This document shows, one piece after another, positions 38,272 through 49,629 of a stretch of 64,000 bases of DNA (position 1 is its first letter; each line of letters begins with the position of its first letter). The stretch spans positions 62,001 through 126,000 of the forward strand of contig NZ_QLLT01000022.1 of the NCBI RefSeq assembly GCF_003259315.1. The letters are read 5' to 3'. The notes below the pieces were generated by a model. It saw nothing but the letters and a program-made list of their open reading frames with translations. It searched no databases and was not told the origin of the DNA. The position numbers and the translations under genes are program-made. Source of the DNA: Kitasatospora sp. SolWspMP-SS2h (GTDB taxonomy: Bacteria; Actinomycetota; Actinomycetes; Streptomycetales; Streptomycetaceae).

Positions 38272-40104
38272 TCAGGCGGTGGGCTCGGCCTCGCTCCCGG
38301 CACCGGCCTTGGCGGCGTCCTTGGCGTCCTTGGCGTCCTTGGCGTTGTCCTTGGCCTTGGGCTGGGCGTCCACCCCGGCCTCGCGGCGCTGGGCCGGAGT
38401 GATGGGGGTGGGGGCGCCGGTCAGCGGGTCGCCGCCGGTGGAGGTCTTCGGGAAGGCGATGACGTCCCGGATGGTGTCGTAGCCGCCCAGCAGGGTGACC
38501 ACGCGGTCCAGGCCGAGCGCGATGCCGCCGTGCGGCGGCGGGCCGTAGTTGAAGGCGTCCAGCAGGAAGCCGAACTGCGCGGCGGCCTCCTCCTCGGACA
38601 GGCCGATCGCGTCGAACGCCCGCTTCTGCACCTCGCGCTGGTGGATGCGGATCGAACCGCCGCCCAGCTCCGAGCCGTTGAGGACCAGGTCGTAGGCGTT
38701 GGAGAGCGCGCTGCCCGGGTCGGTGTCGAAGGTGGCCAGCGACTCGGCGGTCGGCGCGGTGAAGGGGTGGTGCACGGCGTGCCAGCCCTGGAACTCGCCC
38801 TTGTCGTCCTCGATCGGCTCGAACATCGGGAAGTCCACGACCCAGAGGAAGGCCCACTGCGACTCGTCGATCAGCTGGCAGCGGCGGCCGATCTCCAGGC
38901 GGGCGGCGCCGAGCAGCTCCTGCGAGGGGGTCTTCTTGCCGGCCGCGAAGAACACCGCGTCGCCGGGCTTGGCGCCCGCGGCGGCGGCCAGGCCGGCCAG
39001 GTGCTCCTCGGACAGGTTCTTGGCGACCGGGCCGCGCAGCTCGCCGGTCTCGGCGTCCACCAGGACGTACGCGAGGCCGCGGGCGCCGCGGGCCTTGGCC
39101 CAGTCCTGCCAGGCGTCGAGCTGCTTGCGGGGCTGCGAGGCGCCGCCGGGCATCACGACCGCGCCGACGTACGGGGCCTGGAAGACCCGGAACCCGGTGC
39201 CCTTGAAGTACGCGGTGAGGTCGGTGAGCTCCTGGCCGAAGCGGACGTCCGGCTTGTCGGAGCCGTAGCGCGCCATCGCGTCGGCGTAGGTCAGGCGGGG
39301 CAGCGGGTTCGGGATCTCGTACCCGTGCACCTCCTTCCAGATCCGGCCGACGATCTTCTCGCCGAGGGCCAGCACGTCCTCCTGGTCGACGAAGGACGCC
39401 TCGACGTCGAGCTGGGTGAACTCGGGCTGCCGGTCGGCGCGGAAGTCCTCGTCGCGGAAGCAGCGGGCGATCTGGTAGTAGCGCTCCATGCCGGCCACCA
39501 TCAGCAGCTGCTTGAACAGCTGCGGCGACTGCGGCAGGGCGTACCAGTGGCCCGGCTGGAGGCGGACCGGGACGAGGAAGTCGCGGGCGCCCTCGGGGGT
39601 GGAGCGGGTCAGGTACGGGGTCTCGATGTCGAGGTAGTCGTTCTCCTCCATCACCGTGCGGATGATGTGGTTGACCTTCGAGCGCAGCCGCAGCGCGCGG
39701 GCCGGGCCCTCGCGGCGCAGGTCGAGGTAGCGGTAGCGCAGCCGCACCTCCTCGTTGACCGAGCCGGGCTCGTACTCGGCGACCTGGAACGGCAGCGGCG
39801 CGGCCTCGGACAGCACCTCGATGGACTCCACGACGACCTCGACCGCGCCGGTCGGGATGTCCGGGTTCTCGTTGCCCTCGGGGCGGACCCGGACCTCGCC
39901 GGTCACCTTCACGCAGTACTCGGACCGCAGCCCGTGCACCGACTCCAGGTCGCGGACCACGACCTGCACGGTGCCGGAGGCGTCCCGCAGGTCGATGAAG
40001 GCCACGCCGCCGTGGTCACGGCGGCGGGCCACCCAGCCGGCCAGGGTGACGGTGGTGCCGGCGTGCTCCGCGCGGAGCGTGCCCACGTCGTGCGTGCGGA
40101 TCAC
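38272..40104 (-). CDS. aspS: aspartyl-tRNA synthetase
   Basis: A 610-aa bacterial-type AspRS: N-terminal OB domain ([20 protein letters not shown]), class II motifs ([20 protein letters not shown] for motif 2; [15 protein letters not shown] for motif 3) and the bacterial insertion domain. The length and GAD insert suit a bacterial enzyme; the nondiscriminating form is possible but cannot be decided here. After the family end ([11 protein letters not shown]) there is an extra Lys/Asp/Ala tail of about 40 residues with AKD repeats. GTG 40104 overlaps the hisS stop (GTGA). Confidence 0.96.
   Translation of the reverse strand: MIRTHDVGTLRAEHAGTTVTLAGWVARRRDHGGVAFIDLRDASGTVQVVVRDLESVHGLRSEYCVKVTGEVRVRPEGNENPDIPTGAVEVVVESIEVLSEAAPLPFQVAEYEPGSVNEEVRLRYRYLDLRREGPARALRLRSKVNHIIRTVMEENDYLDIETPYLTRSTPEGARDFLVPVRLQPGHWYALPQSPQLFKQLLMVAGMERYYQIARCFRDEDFRADRQPEFTQLDVEASFVDQEDVLALGEKIVGRIWKEVHGYEIPNPLPRLTYADAMARYGSDKPDVRFGQELTDLTAYFKGTGFRVFQAPYVGAVVMPGGASQPRKQLDAWQDWAKARGARGLAYVLVDAETGELRGPVAKNLSEEHLAGLAAAAGAKPGDAVFFAAGKKTPSQELLGAARLEIGRRCQLIDESQWAFLWVVDFPMFEPIEDDKGEFQGWHAVHHPFTAPTAESLATFDTDPGSALSNAYDLVLNGSELGGGSIRIHQREVQKRAFDAIGLSEEEAAAQFGFLLDAFNYGPPPHGGIALGLDRVVTLLGGYDTIRDVIAFPKTSTGGDPLTGAPTPITPAQRREAGVDAQPKAKDNAKDAKDAKDAAKAGAGSEAEPTA
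38315..38341 (-). repeat. 9-bp tandem repeat x3 in the aspS tail
   Basis: Three copies of GCGTCCTTG encode the AKD tripeptide repeats of the AspRS C-terminal tail. The period is in frame. Confidence 0.75.
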
Positions 40105-41387
40105 AGCTGCTTCTCCTTCAGGGTGGTGACGAGCGCCGCCAGGGCGACGGGGGTCTGCTCGCCGGACTCCAGGTCCTTGAGCTGGACCACGCCCTCGGCG
40201 AGGTCCCGGTCGCCCGCGATCAGGGCGTAGCGCGCCCCCGACCGGTTGGCGGACTTCATGGCGTTCTTGATGCTCTTGACGCCGAAGGCGAGGTCGGTGG
40301 CGACGCCGGCCCGGCGCAGCTCGACGGCCTTGGCGAACAGCACGCTCTTGGCCTCCTCGCCGAGCGCCACCGCGTACACCTCGGTGGTGCCGGGCAGGTC
40401 GAGGACGACGCCCTCGGCCTCCAGCGCGAGGAAGGTGCGGTCCACGCCCAGGCCCCAGCCGACCGAGGGCAGCGCCGGGCCGCCGAGCATCTCGGACAGG
40501 CCGTCGTAGCGGCCGCCGCCGCCGATCGCGGACTGCGCGCCGAGGCCGCCGTGCACGAACTCGAAGGTGGTGCGGGTGTAGTAGTCCAGGCCGCGCACCA
40601 GCTTGGGGTCGTCGACGAACGCGACGCCCGCGGCGGTGAGCAGCTCGCGGACCTTCTCGTCGTACGCCTTGCAGTCCTCGCACAGGTGGTCGCGCAGCCT
40701 GGGCGCGTCCACCAGCTGGGCCTGGACGGCCTCGCGCTTGTCGTCCAGCACGCGCAGCGGGTTGATCTCGGCGCGGCGGCGGGTCTCCTCGTCCAGGTCG
40801 AGGCCGGAGAGGAACTCGACCAGGGCGGCGCGGTAGGCCGGGCGGCACTGCCGGTCGCCGAGGCTGTTGAGCAGCAGCCGGTAGTCGCGCAGGCCGAGCG
40901 AGCGGAAGGCGTCGTCGGCCAGGATGATCAGCTCGGCGTCCAGCGCCGGGTCCTCGGCGCCGATCGCCTCGGCGCCGACCTGGGAGAACTGCCGGTAGCG
41001 GCCCTTCTGCGGGCGCTCGTAGCGGTAGAAGTTGCCGGAGTACCAGAGCTTGACCGGCAGGTTGCCCAGCTTGTGGAGGTTGGCCTCCAGCGCGGCGCGC
41101 ACCACCGAGGCGGTGCCCTCGGGGCGCAGCGCGAGCGACTCGCTGCTCTCCGGGCGCTTGGCGATGGCGAACATCTCCTTGGTGACGATGTCCGTGGACT
41201 CGCCGACGCCGCGGGAGAACAGCTTGACGTCCTCGAAGACCGGGGTCTCGACGTAGCCGTAGCCGGCCCGGCGCAGCGGCGCGGAGAGCCGGTCGCGGAT
41301 CGCCAGGTAGGCGGCCGAGTTGACCGTCGGCAGCAGGTCGTAGGTGCCCTTGGGGGCGGTGAAGGTGCTCAACTTCTCTTCCGTCAC
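40101..41387 (-). CDS. hisS: histidyl-tRNA synthetase
   Basis: A 428-aa class II synthetase. Motifs: [12 protein letters not shown] at the N-terminus, motif 2 [21 protein letters not shown], His[20 protein letters not shown], and [15 protein letters not shown]; the C-terminal anticodon domain follows. GTG 41387 overlaps the stop of the MBL gene in a GTGA, which favours it; a TTG at 41372 with GGAAG five nt upstream is an alternative that would start at MSTFTAPKG. It heads a hisS-aspS unit with the MBL gene in front. Confidence 0.96.
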   Translation of the reverse strand: MTEEKLSTFTAPKGTYDLLPTVNSAAYLAIRDRLSAPLRRAGYGYVETPVFEDVKLFSRGVGESTDIVTKEMFAIAKRPESSESLALRPEGTASVVRAALEANLHKLGNLPVKLWYSGNFYRYERPQKGRYRQFSQVGAEAIGAEDPALDAELIILADDAFRSLGLRDYRLLLNSLGDRQCRPAYRAALVEFLSGLDLDEETRRRAEINPLRVLDDKREAVQAQLVDAPRLRDHLCEDCKAYDEKVRELLTAAGVAFVDDPKLVRGLDYYTRTTFEFVHGGLGAQSAIGGGGRYDGLSEMLGGPALPSVGWGLGVDRTFLALEAEGVVLDLPGTTEVYAVALGEEAKSVLFAKAVELRRAGVATDLAFGVKSIKNAMKSANRSGARYALIAGDRDLAEGVVQLKDLESGEQTPVALAALVTTLKEKQL

Positions 41388-42091
41388 ATTCCTCGTCGCG
41401 GGAAGGCCGGTGCGCCCTGCGCACCGCCCGCCTGCTGGAGGTAGGGGTTGGTGGCGCGCTCGCGGCCGATGGTGGTCTGGGAGCCGTGGCCGGAGAGCAC
41501 CACGGTCGCGTCGTCGAGGGGCAGGCACACCCGGGCCAGCGAGCGCATGATCGCCGCGCTGTCCCCGCCCGGGAGGTCGGTACGCCCGATGGAGCCGGCG
41601 AACAGCAGGTCGCCCGAGAAGAGCACCGGCGGGACCTCTGCCGATGCGGGCGTCCTGAACGTCACCGACCCCTCGGTATGGCCGGGGGCGTGGTCGACGG
41701 TGAGCCGCAGCCCGGCGAGCTCCAGCACGCCGCCGTCGGTCAACTCGCGGACGTCGTCCGGCTCGCCGACGGTGATCGAGCCCATCAGCTGCTGCCCGAG
41801 CGAGCGCCCGAGCGCCTTCTCCGGGTCGGCCAGCATGAAGCGGTCCGCGGGGTGGATCCAGGCCGGTACGCCCTGCGCGCCGCAGACCGGGACCACCGAG
41901 GCGACGTGGTCGATGTGCCCGTGGGTGAGCAGCACCGCGACCGGCTTGAGCCGGTGCTCGCGGATCAACTCCTCGACGCCGTCGGCCGCTTCGTGGCCCG
42001 GGTCGACGATCACGCACTCCTCGCCGGCGGCGGGTGCGACCAGGTAGCAGTTGGTGCCCCAGGCCCCGGCGGGGAATCCGGCGACGAACAC
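41384..42091 (-). CDS. MBL-fold hydrolase (glyoxalase II-like)
   Basis: A 235-aa metallo-beta-lactamase-fold protein. Metal motif HxHxDH is present as [12 protein letters not shown], with further His in [10 protein letters not shown] and the final [11 protein letters not shown]; the N-terminus [20 protein letters not shown] is that of the glyoxalase II-type group. A thioester or phosphodiester substrate is possible. GTG 42091 has AAGGA at 6 nt. Its stop overlaps the hisS start, as is common for this gene in actinobacteria. Confidence 0.9.
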   Translation of the reverse strand: MFVAGFPAGAWGTNCYLVAPAAGEECVIVDPGHEAADGVEELIREHRLKPVAVLLTHGHIDHVASVVPVCGAQGVPAWIHPADRFMLADPEKALGRSLGQQLMGSITVGEPDDVRELTDGGVLELAGLRLTVDHAPGHTEGSVTFRTPASAEVPPVLFSGDLLFAGSIGRTDLPGGDSAAIMRSLARVCLPLDDATVVLSGHGSQTTIGRERATNPYLQQAGGAQGAPAFPRRGM

Positions 42092-42313
42092 GCGAGTCCT
42101 TCGTTCATGCGGTGGCGGTCTGCTTTTCCCCCGCAGCCTACCGGCGGCACCGGGCCGCGGGCGAACCGGTTGTCCGGTGCGTTCAGGGCTTTCTCATCTC
42201 GCGCTGATCCCGTCCTGACGGGCGGGGTCCTTACACTGGGCCGCCGACGGGTGCGATGATCCGTGCACGCCAGCTCGAAGTCCCCCCACTACACATCCCA
42301 GGAGACACGTCCG

Positions 42314-43066
42314 GTGGTCAGCAGCGAACAGCGGCGACGGCAGCTCGCCCGTGAGAAGTACGAGCGCCAGATGCAGGCGCGCGCCGAGGCGTCCGCCAAG
42401 CGCAGGAAGCGCAACGCGATCGTCGCCGGGGTGCTGGCCGTCGTGGTGATCGGCGGCGTCTCCAGCGTCGCCGCGGGCGTGTTCGACTCGGACAAGAAGA
42501 AGGACGACAAGGCCGCCTCCGCCGCGCCGTCCCCGTCCGCGAGCGGCAAGCAGTGGGCCACCGAGCCCGCGATGTCGATCGACACCGCCGCCGCGTACAC
42601 CGCGACGATGGACACCTCGGCCGGCAAGGTCACCTTCAGCCTGGACGCGGCGAAGGCCCCGCACACCGTCAACTCCTTCGTCTTCCTGGCCGGACAGCAG
42701 TTCTGGGACGGCACCAAGTGCCACCGCCTGACCACGGAGGGCATCTACGTCCTGCAGTGCGGCGACCCGACCGGCACCGGATCGGGCGGCCCGGGCTACC
42801 AGTTCGCGGACGAGAACCTCACCGGCGCGACCTACCCGGCGGGCACCGTGGCGATGGCCAACTCCGGCGCGAACACCAACGGCAGCCAGTTCTTCCTGGT
42901 CTACAAGGACACCCAACTTCCCCCCAGCTACACCCCGTTCGGCAAGATCACCGGCGGCCTGGACGTGCTGCAGAAGATCGCCGCCGCCGGTGTCCAGGGC
43001 GGCGGCGGCGACGGCGCGCCCGCCACTCCGGTCAACGTCACCGGCATCACCGCCGCGAAGGGCTGA
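42314..43066 (+). CDS. membrane-anchored cyclophilin-type peptidyl-prolyl isomerase
   Basis: A 250-aa protein: basic N-terminal segment (RRRQLAREKYERQMQARAEA), one membrane helix (about 35-56, AIVAGVLAVVVIGGVSSVAA), a Lys/Asp/Ala/Ser linker, and an extracytoplasmic cyclophilin domain (about 85-250) with VNSFVFLAGQQFWDGTKCHR, QCGDPTGTGSGGPGYQFADE and NSGANTNGSQFFLVYKD. It catalyses prolyl isomerisation of exported proteins. GTG 42314 has GGAG at 9 nt. The preceding 222-bp gap 42092-42313 is the divergent region with the MBL gene; TACACT (about 42233) is a possible -10. Confidence 0.92.
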   Translation: MVSSEQRRRQLAREKYERQMQARAEASAKRRKRNAIVAGVLAVVVIGGVSSVAAGVFDSDKKKDDKAASAAPSPSASGKQWATEPAMSIDTAAAYTATMDTSAGKVTFSLDAAKAPHTVNSFVFLAGQQFWDGTKCHRLTTEGIYVLQCGDPTGTGSGGPGYQFADENLTGATYPAGTVAMANSGANTNGSQFFLVYKDTQLPPSYTPFGKITGGLDVLQKIAAAGVQGGGGDGAPATPVNVTGITAAKG

Positions 43067-43081
43067 CCCGCCGCGAAAATC

Positions 43082-43117
43082 GACCGGCGCCGGATGCGGA
43101 CAGCACCGGCGCTGGTC
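43082..43117 (+). terminator. terminator of the cyclophilin gene
   Basis: A 12-bp stem with one G-T pair (43082-43093 with 43106-43117) and a 12-nt loop, 15 bp past the stop. A TATAGG hexamer (43134-43139) beyond it could start the DUF349 transcript. Confidence 0.7.
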
Positions 43118-43274
43118 GCCTATGTTGCTGTTGTATAGGGTGCCCAGACCGTCGGCCGTCACCCTCGGCGCGAGAACAACGGCGGCTCGGGACGGCGGGC
43201 TCCATCGGTCCGCCGCACATCAACTGTGGACGACGCTCCCGCCCGTGGGCGTGGCGTCATGTGGAGGAGGCGCT

Positions 43275-44504
43275 GTGAGCAGCGACCCGTGGGGCCGTGT
43301 CGACGAGCAGGGGAACGTCTACGTGAGGACGGCCGACGGCGAACGCCAGGTCGGCTCCTGGCAGGCCGGCTCCCCCGAGGAGGCCCTCGCCTACTTCGAG
43401 CGCAAGTTCCAGGGCCTGGAGGCGGAGACCGCCCTCCTGGAGCACCGGGTGCGCAAGACCGACCTGGCCGCCAAGGAGGCGCAGGCCGCGCTGGAGCACC
43501 TGCGCGCCCAGGTCGCCGAGGCGCACGCGGTCGGCGACCTGGCCGGGCTCGCCGCCCGCCTGGACACCCTGGCCGGTGAGATCGAGACCCGGCAGAGCGA
43601 GCGCAAGGCCGCCCGGGCCAAGGCCCAGGAGGAGACCCGCGCCGCCAAGGAGGCGCTGGTCGCCGAGGCCGAGCAGCTCGCCGACTCCGAGCAGTGGCGG
43701 GAGGCCGGGGACCGGCTGCGCGCCCTGGTCGACAACTGGAAGGCGCTGCCGCGGCTGGACCGCAAGAGCGACGACGAGCTCTGGCACCGCTTCTCGCACG
43801 CCCGCTCGGTCTTCTCCAAGCACCGCAAGGCGCACTTCGCGGCGCTCGACTCGGAGCGCGAGTCGGCCCGTTCGGTCAAGGAGAAGCTGGTCGCCGAGGC
43901 CGAGGCGCTGTCCGGCTCCACCGAGTGGGGCCCGACCGCCGCCGCCTACCGCGACCTGATGACCCAGTGGAAGGCCGCCGGCCGCGCCCAGCGGGACGCG
44001 GAGGAGGAGCTGTGGGCCCGCTTCCGCGGCGCCCAGGACGTCTTCTTCCAGGCCAGGTCCGCCGCGTTCTCCGAGCGCGACGCCGAGCAGGGCGAGAACC
44101 AGAAGGCCAAGGAGGCGCTGCTGGTCGAGGCCGAGGCGATCCTGCCGATCACCGACCTGAAGGCCGCCAAGGCCGCGCTGCGCGACGTCTCCGAGCGCTG
44201 GGAGGCGATCGGCCACGTCCCGCGCGACGCCCGCCCGAAGCTGGACGGCCGGCTCAACGCGGTGGAGCGCGCCGTCCGCGAGGCCGAGGAGGCCGAGTGG
44301 CAGCGCTCCAACCCGGAGGCCCGGGCCCGCGCCACCGGCATGACCGCCCTGCTCCAGGCCGCCGTCGACAAGCTCCGCGCCGACCTGGACAAGGCCCGCG
44401 CCGCGGGCAACACGTCCCGGGCCGCCAAGCTGGAGGCCGAGCTGGAGGGCCGCCAGGCGCTGCTCGACCAGGCCCAGAAGTCGCTCCAGGAGTTCACCTC
44501 CTGA
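43275..44504 (+). CDS. DUF349 domain-containing protein
   Basis: A 409-aa coiled-coil-rich protein with repeated DUF349 modules (for example DSEQWREAGDRLRALVDNWKAL about 135-160, GSTEWGPTAAAYRDLMTQWK, ITDLKAAKAALRDVSERWEA), each about 70 residues. The related E. coli YccX/RecF-type annotations are uncertain; the function is unknown. GTG 43275 follows GGAGGAGG. It belongs to the conserved segment between the cyclophilin gene and relA in streptomycetes. Confidence 0.88.
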   Translation: MSSDPWGRVDEQGNVYVRTADGERQVGSWQAGSPEEALAYFERKFQGLEAETALLEHRVRKTDLAAKEAQAALEHLRAQVAEAHAVGDLAGLAARLDTLAGEIETRQSERKAARAKAQEETRAAKEALVAEAEQLADSEQWREAGDRLRALVDNWKALPRLDRKSDDELWHRFSHARSVFSKHRKAHFAALDSERESARSVKEKLVAEAEALSGSTEWGPTAAAYRDLMTQWKAAGRAQRDAEEELWARFRGAQDVFFQARSAAFSERDAEQGENQKAKEALLVEAEAILPITDLKAAKAALRDVSERWEAIGHVPRDARPKLDGRLNAVERAVREAEEAEWQRSNPEARARATGMTALLQAAVDKLRADLDKARAAGNTSRAAKLEAELEGRQALLDQAQKSLQEFTS

Positions 44505-44516
44505 CCCGGCTCCGCA

Positions 44517-44553
44517 CGAAGGGCCCCCGTCCGATGCGGACGGGGGCCCTTCG
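44517..44553. terminator. strong bidirectional terminator
   Basis: A perfect 17-bp stem (44517-44533 with 44537-44553) and a 3-nt loop between the convergent ends of the DUF349 and lipoprotein genes. Confidence 0.85.
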
Positions 44554-44577
44554 CGTGCGGGCCCTCCGCGTGCGGGG

Positions 44578-45361
44578 TCACACCACCGAGGGCGAGGCGG
44601 CGGGCGACTCCAGCTGGTCCAGGTCGAGGCTCTGGTCCGGCCCGGGGGTGGCGCTGGGGACGGGGGTGCCGAACTCGCTGAACTCGACCTTCCCGGCGTC
44701 CTGCTCCAGCTCCAGCGGCACCGGCGCGCCGGTGGTGGCCACGTACAGGGTGCCGGTGCCGGAGCCGCCGCTCAGCGCGAGGGCGGGGCGGCCCTGCACG
44801 GTGGCCGGTTCGCCCCGGGTCAGGCCGCTCCCCGCGCTGCCGAGCCGGTCGGCCAGCGCGGCCAGGTCGCACAGCTCGGTGATCTCGGCGAAGTCCGGGT
44901 TGTCGCTGGTGGTCCGCAGGTAGCGGTCGCCGACCCGGTCGGACATCGCCGAACCGCCGTGGGTCTGCCAGAACTCCTGGTCGGGTCTCACCCACAGCTG
45001 CGGGCCGGCCTTGACCACCTCGAAGCTGCCGACGCCGAGCTGGCCGAGCGTGCCGGTGCAGTCGCCGGCGGTGTTCAGCCGCAGGTCCACCCGGATGCGC
45101 GCGCCCTGGGTGCTCAGCGTGCCGGCCGTCCGGACCGTGCCCGCGTCCCGGAGGCCCTGCACCGCCCGCTGGAGGGCCTGGTCGGCCGGGAGTCCGGCCA
45201 CCCCGTTGTCCCCGGGTGCGGAGGCCGCCGCCGCGGAGGCCGTCACCGCGCTGCCGGTGCCGCCGGCCGCCGGAGCCGCCCGAGCCGCCGCCGCAGCCGG
45301 CCACCAGCGCCGCGGCCGCCGCCGCGCCGACCGCCGCCGTCCTGAGCCGTACGCCGTGCAC
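44578..45361 (-). pseudogene. lipoprotein gene interrupted by a frameshift
   Basis: The signal peptide and the mature domain lie in different frames. From GTG 45361 (GGGAGG 4 nt upstream) one frame encodes a lipoprotein signal, VRLRTAAVGAAAAAALVAGC, with lipobox LVAG-C; after the GGSGGSGG linker it runs into Arg-rich nonsense. The next frame continues with a sensible domain (NGVAGLPADQALQRAVQGLR, ELCDLAALADRLGSA, LYVATTGAPVPLELEQDAG) like LppX/LprG-type cell-surface lipoproteins, and stops at 44578. The shift is +1, one extra C, near 45263-45272. It lies between relA and the DUF349 gene and may be a genuine mutation or a sequencing error in a G+C run. Confidence 0.75.
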
Positions 45362-45458
45362 GCTGCCTCCCGGAAAGCCGTCCGCCCCCACCCGGCCAGT
45401 GTCGGCGGGGCGGGGGCGGGCGGCGACCGGAGCGGCCGCGGGGCCGCCGGACCTGCGG

Positions 45459-47810
<2,352 letters not shown>

Positions 47811-47890
47811 GGACACTCCTACGTCGGATCAACCTTCATCGTACCGACAGTGCGCCCCCCTGCGGCGGCGCGCCCGCCTCGAACGGAGAA

Positions 47891-47920
47891 CCGCCCGGGA
47901 ACGGTCGTGTTCCCGGGCGG
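47891..47920 (-). terminator. apt terminator
   Basis: A perfect 12-bp stem (47891-47902 with 47909-47920) and a 6-nt loop, 18 bp past the apt stop codon. It separates apt from relA, which therefore has its own promoter. Confidence 0.8.
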
Positions 47921-47938
47921 CCCTCGAACAGCGCGGTG

Positions 47939-48493
47939 TCACACCACGACGAGCGTCTCCAGCGGTGCGCCGTGCAGGTGCGCGGCGAGCTTCGCGCGCC
48001 CCGGCAGGAAGCCGAGCTCCATCAGCACCACCACGCCGGCCAGTTCCGCCCCGGCCTCCTGGACCAGGTCGAGCGACGCGGCGATCGTCCCGCCGGTGGC
48101 CAGCACGTCGTCCACCACCAGCACCCGCTCGCCGGGCTCGAACGCGTCGCACTGCACCTCCAGCGTCGCCGACCCGTACTCCAGGTCGTACGAGCGGGAG
48201 AACACCTCGCCGGGCAGCTTGCCCTTCTTGCGGATCGGGACGAACCCGAGGCCCGCGGCGAACGCGGCCGGCGCGGCGAGCACGAACCCCCGCGCCTCCA
48301 GCCCGACCACCTTGGTGGCGCCGAGCTCCTTCGCCCGTCCGGCCAGCGCCCGGGTCAGCGCGCCGAACGCCTCGGCGTCGGCGAGCAGGGGGGCGATGTC
48401 CTTGAACAGGACACCCGGCTTCGGGTAGTCCCGCACGTCCCGGATCCGGCTGTTGAGCAGCTCGGACAGGACGGGGTCGGTGGTGGAGGTCAC
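47939..48493 (-). CDS. apt: adenine phosphoribosyltransferase
   Basis: A 184-aa enzyme making AMP from adenine and PRPP. It has VRDYPKPGVLFKDIAPLLAD, the flexible-loop region VGLEARGFVLAAPAA, RKKGKLPGEVFSRSYDLEYG and the PRPP motif VLVVDDVLATGGTIAA. GTG 48493 has GAAGGA just upstream. It lies between secF and relA as in other streptomycetes. Confidence 0.95.
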   Translation of the reverse strand: MTSTTDPVLSELLNSRIRDVRDYPKPGVLFKDIAPLLADAEAFGALTRALAGRAKELGATKVVGLEARGFVLAAPAAFAAGLGFVPIRKKGKLPGEVFSRSYDLEYGSATLEVQCDAFEPGERVLVVDDVLATGGTIAASLDLVQEAGAELAGVVVLMELGFLPGRAKLAAHLHGAPLETLVVV

Positions 48494-48513
48494 GGGGGTT
48501 CCTTCGCGGAGGG

Positions 48514-49626
48514 TCAGCGCTTGCCGGACGGCCGGCCCTTGCCTCGGGCGCGGCCGGCCGGCTGGTTACGCTGTCCGACCATACCGGCCGGAACCTCGTC
48601 CCCGGTCACCTCCGCACTGTCGGGGTCCTCACCCCGGGCCTCGGCCTCGGCCGCGGCCTTGGCCTCCGAGGCGCGCCGCTGGGCGACCCGCTTGGCCAGC
48701 GCCTTCATGTCCGGGGACTGCTCCTTGAGCTGCGCGAGCAGCGGGGTGGCCACGCAGATGGAGGAGTAGGCACCGGCCGCGAGGCCGATGAACAGGGCCA
48801 GCGAGATGTCGTTCAGGGTGCCGGCGCCGAGCAGGCCACCGCCGATGAAGAGCAGCGCGGAGACCGGCAGCAGGGCCACCACCGTGGTGTTGATCGAGCG
48901 CACCAGGGTCTGGTTGAGGCCGTGGTTGGCGGCCTCGCTGTAGGTGCGGCGGGACTGCTTGGTGAGGCCCCGGGTGTTCTCCTTCACGGTGTCGAAGACG
49001 ACGACCGTGTCGTAGAGCGAGTAGCCGAGGATGGTCAGGAAGCCGATCACGGTGCCCGGGGTGACCTCGAAGCCGACCAGGGCGTAGACGCCGATGGTGA
49101 TCAGGAGGTCGTGGATCAGGGCGACCAGGGCGGCCACCGCCATCCGCCACTCGAAGGCGATCGCCATGTAGACGGTGACCAGCACCATGAAGACGATCAG
49201 GCCGGTCAGCGCCTTCTTGGAGATGTCGGCACCCCAGGAGGGGCCGATCACCTGGGCGTTGACGTCCTTCTCCTGGACGCCGACCGCCTCGGAGAACTCC
49301 TTGGTGAAGGTGGTCGCCGGGATCGACTCCTGGGCGCTGACCTGGATCCGGACGTCGCCCTTGTCCGTGGTCTGCACCAGCGCGGTGTGCGAGCCGATGA
49401 TCCGGTCGGCGGTGTCCTTCGCCTGGGAGGCGCTCAGGCCGGGCTTGTGCACGGTGTAGACCGAGCCGCCCTTGAACTCGATGCCCAGGTGCAGGCCCAG
49501 GGCCAGGCCGATGCCGGCCACCAGGACGATCACCGCGGAGATCGAGTACCAGATCTTCCGCTTGCCCACGAAGTCGAAGGAGACCTCGCCCTGGTAGAGG
49601 CGGTGACCGATGTTGCGGAGCGACAT
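48514..49626 (-). CDS. secF: protein translocase subunit SecF
   Basis: A 370-aa membrane protein, partner of SecD in proton-motive-force-driven export. Six helices: an N-terminal one (IWYSISAVIVLVAGIGLALG), the extracytoplasmic P1 loop with GIEFKGGSVYTVHKPG, then five C-terminal helices with LIVFMVLVTVYMAIAFEWRM, FLTILGYSLYDTVVVFDTVK and RTYSEAANHGLNQTLVRSIN. The cytoplasmic C-terminal tail is long, basic and disordered. ATG 49626, 3 bp after secD, so the two are coupled. Confidence 0.96.
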   Translation of the reverse strand: MSLRNIGHRLYQGEVSFDFVGKRKIWYSISAVIVLVAGIGLALGLHLGIEFKGGSVYTVHKPGLSASQAKDTADRIIGSHTALVQTTDKGDVRIQVSAQESIPATTFTKEFSEAVGVQEKDVNAQVIGPSWGADISKKALTGLIVFMVLVTVYMAIAFEWRMAVAALVALIHDLLITIGVYALVGFEVTPGTVIGFLTILGYSLYDTVVVFDTVKENTRGLTKQSRRTYSEAANHGLNQTLVRSINTTVVALLPVSALLFIGGGLLGAGTLNDISLALFIGLAAGAYSSICVATPLLAQLKEQSPDMKALAKRVAQRRASEAKAAAEAEARGEDPDSAEVTGDEVPAGMVGQRNQPAGRARGKGRPSGKR

Positions 49627-49629
49627 GGG

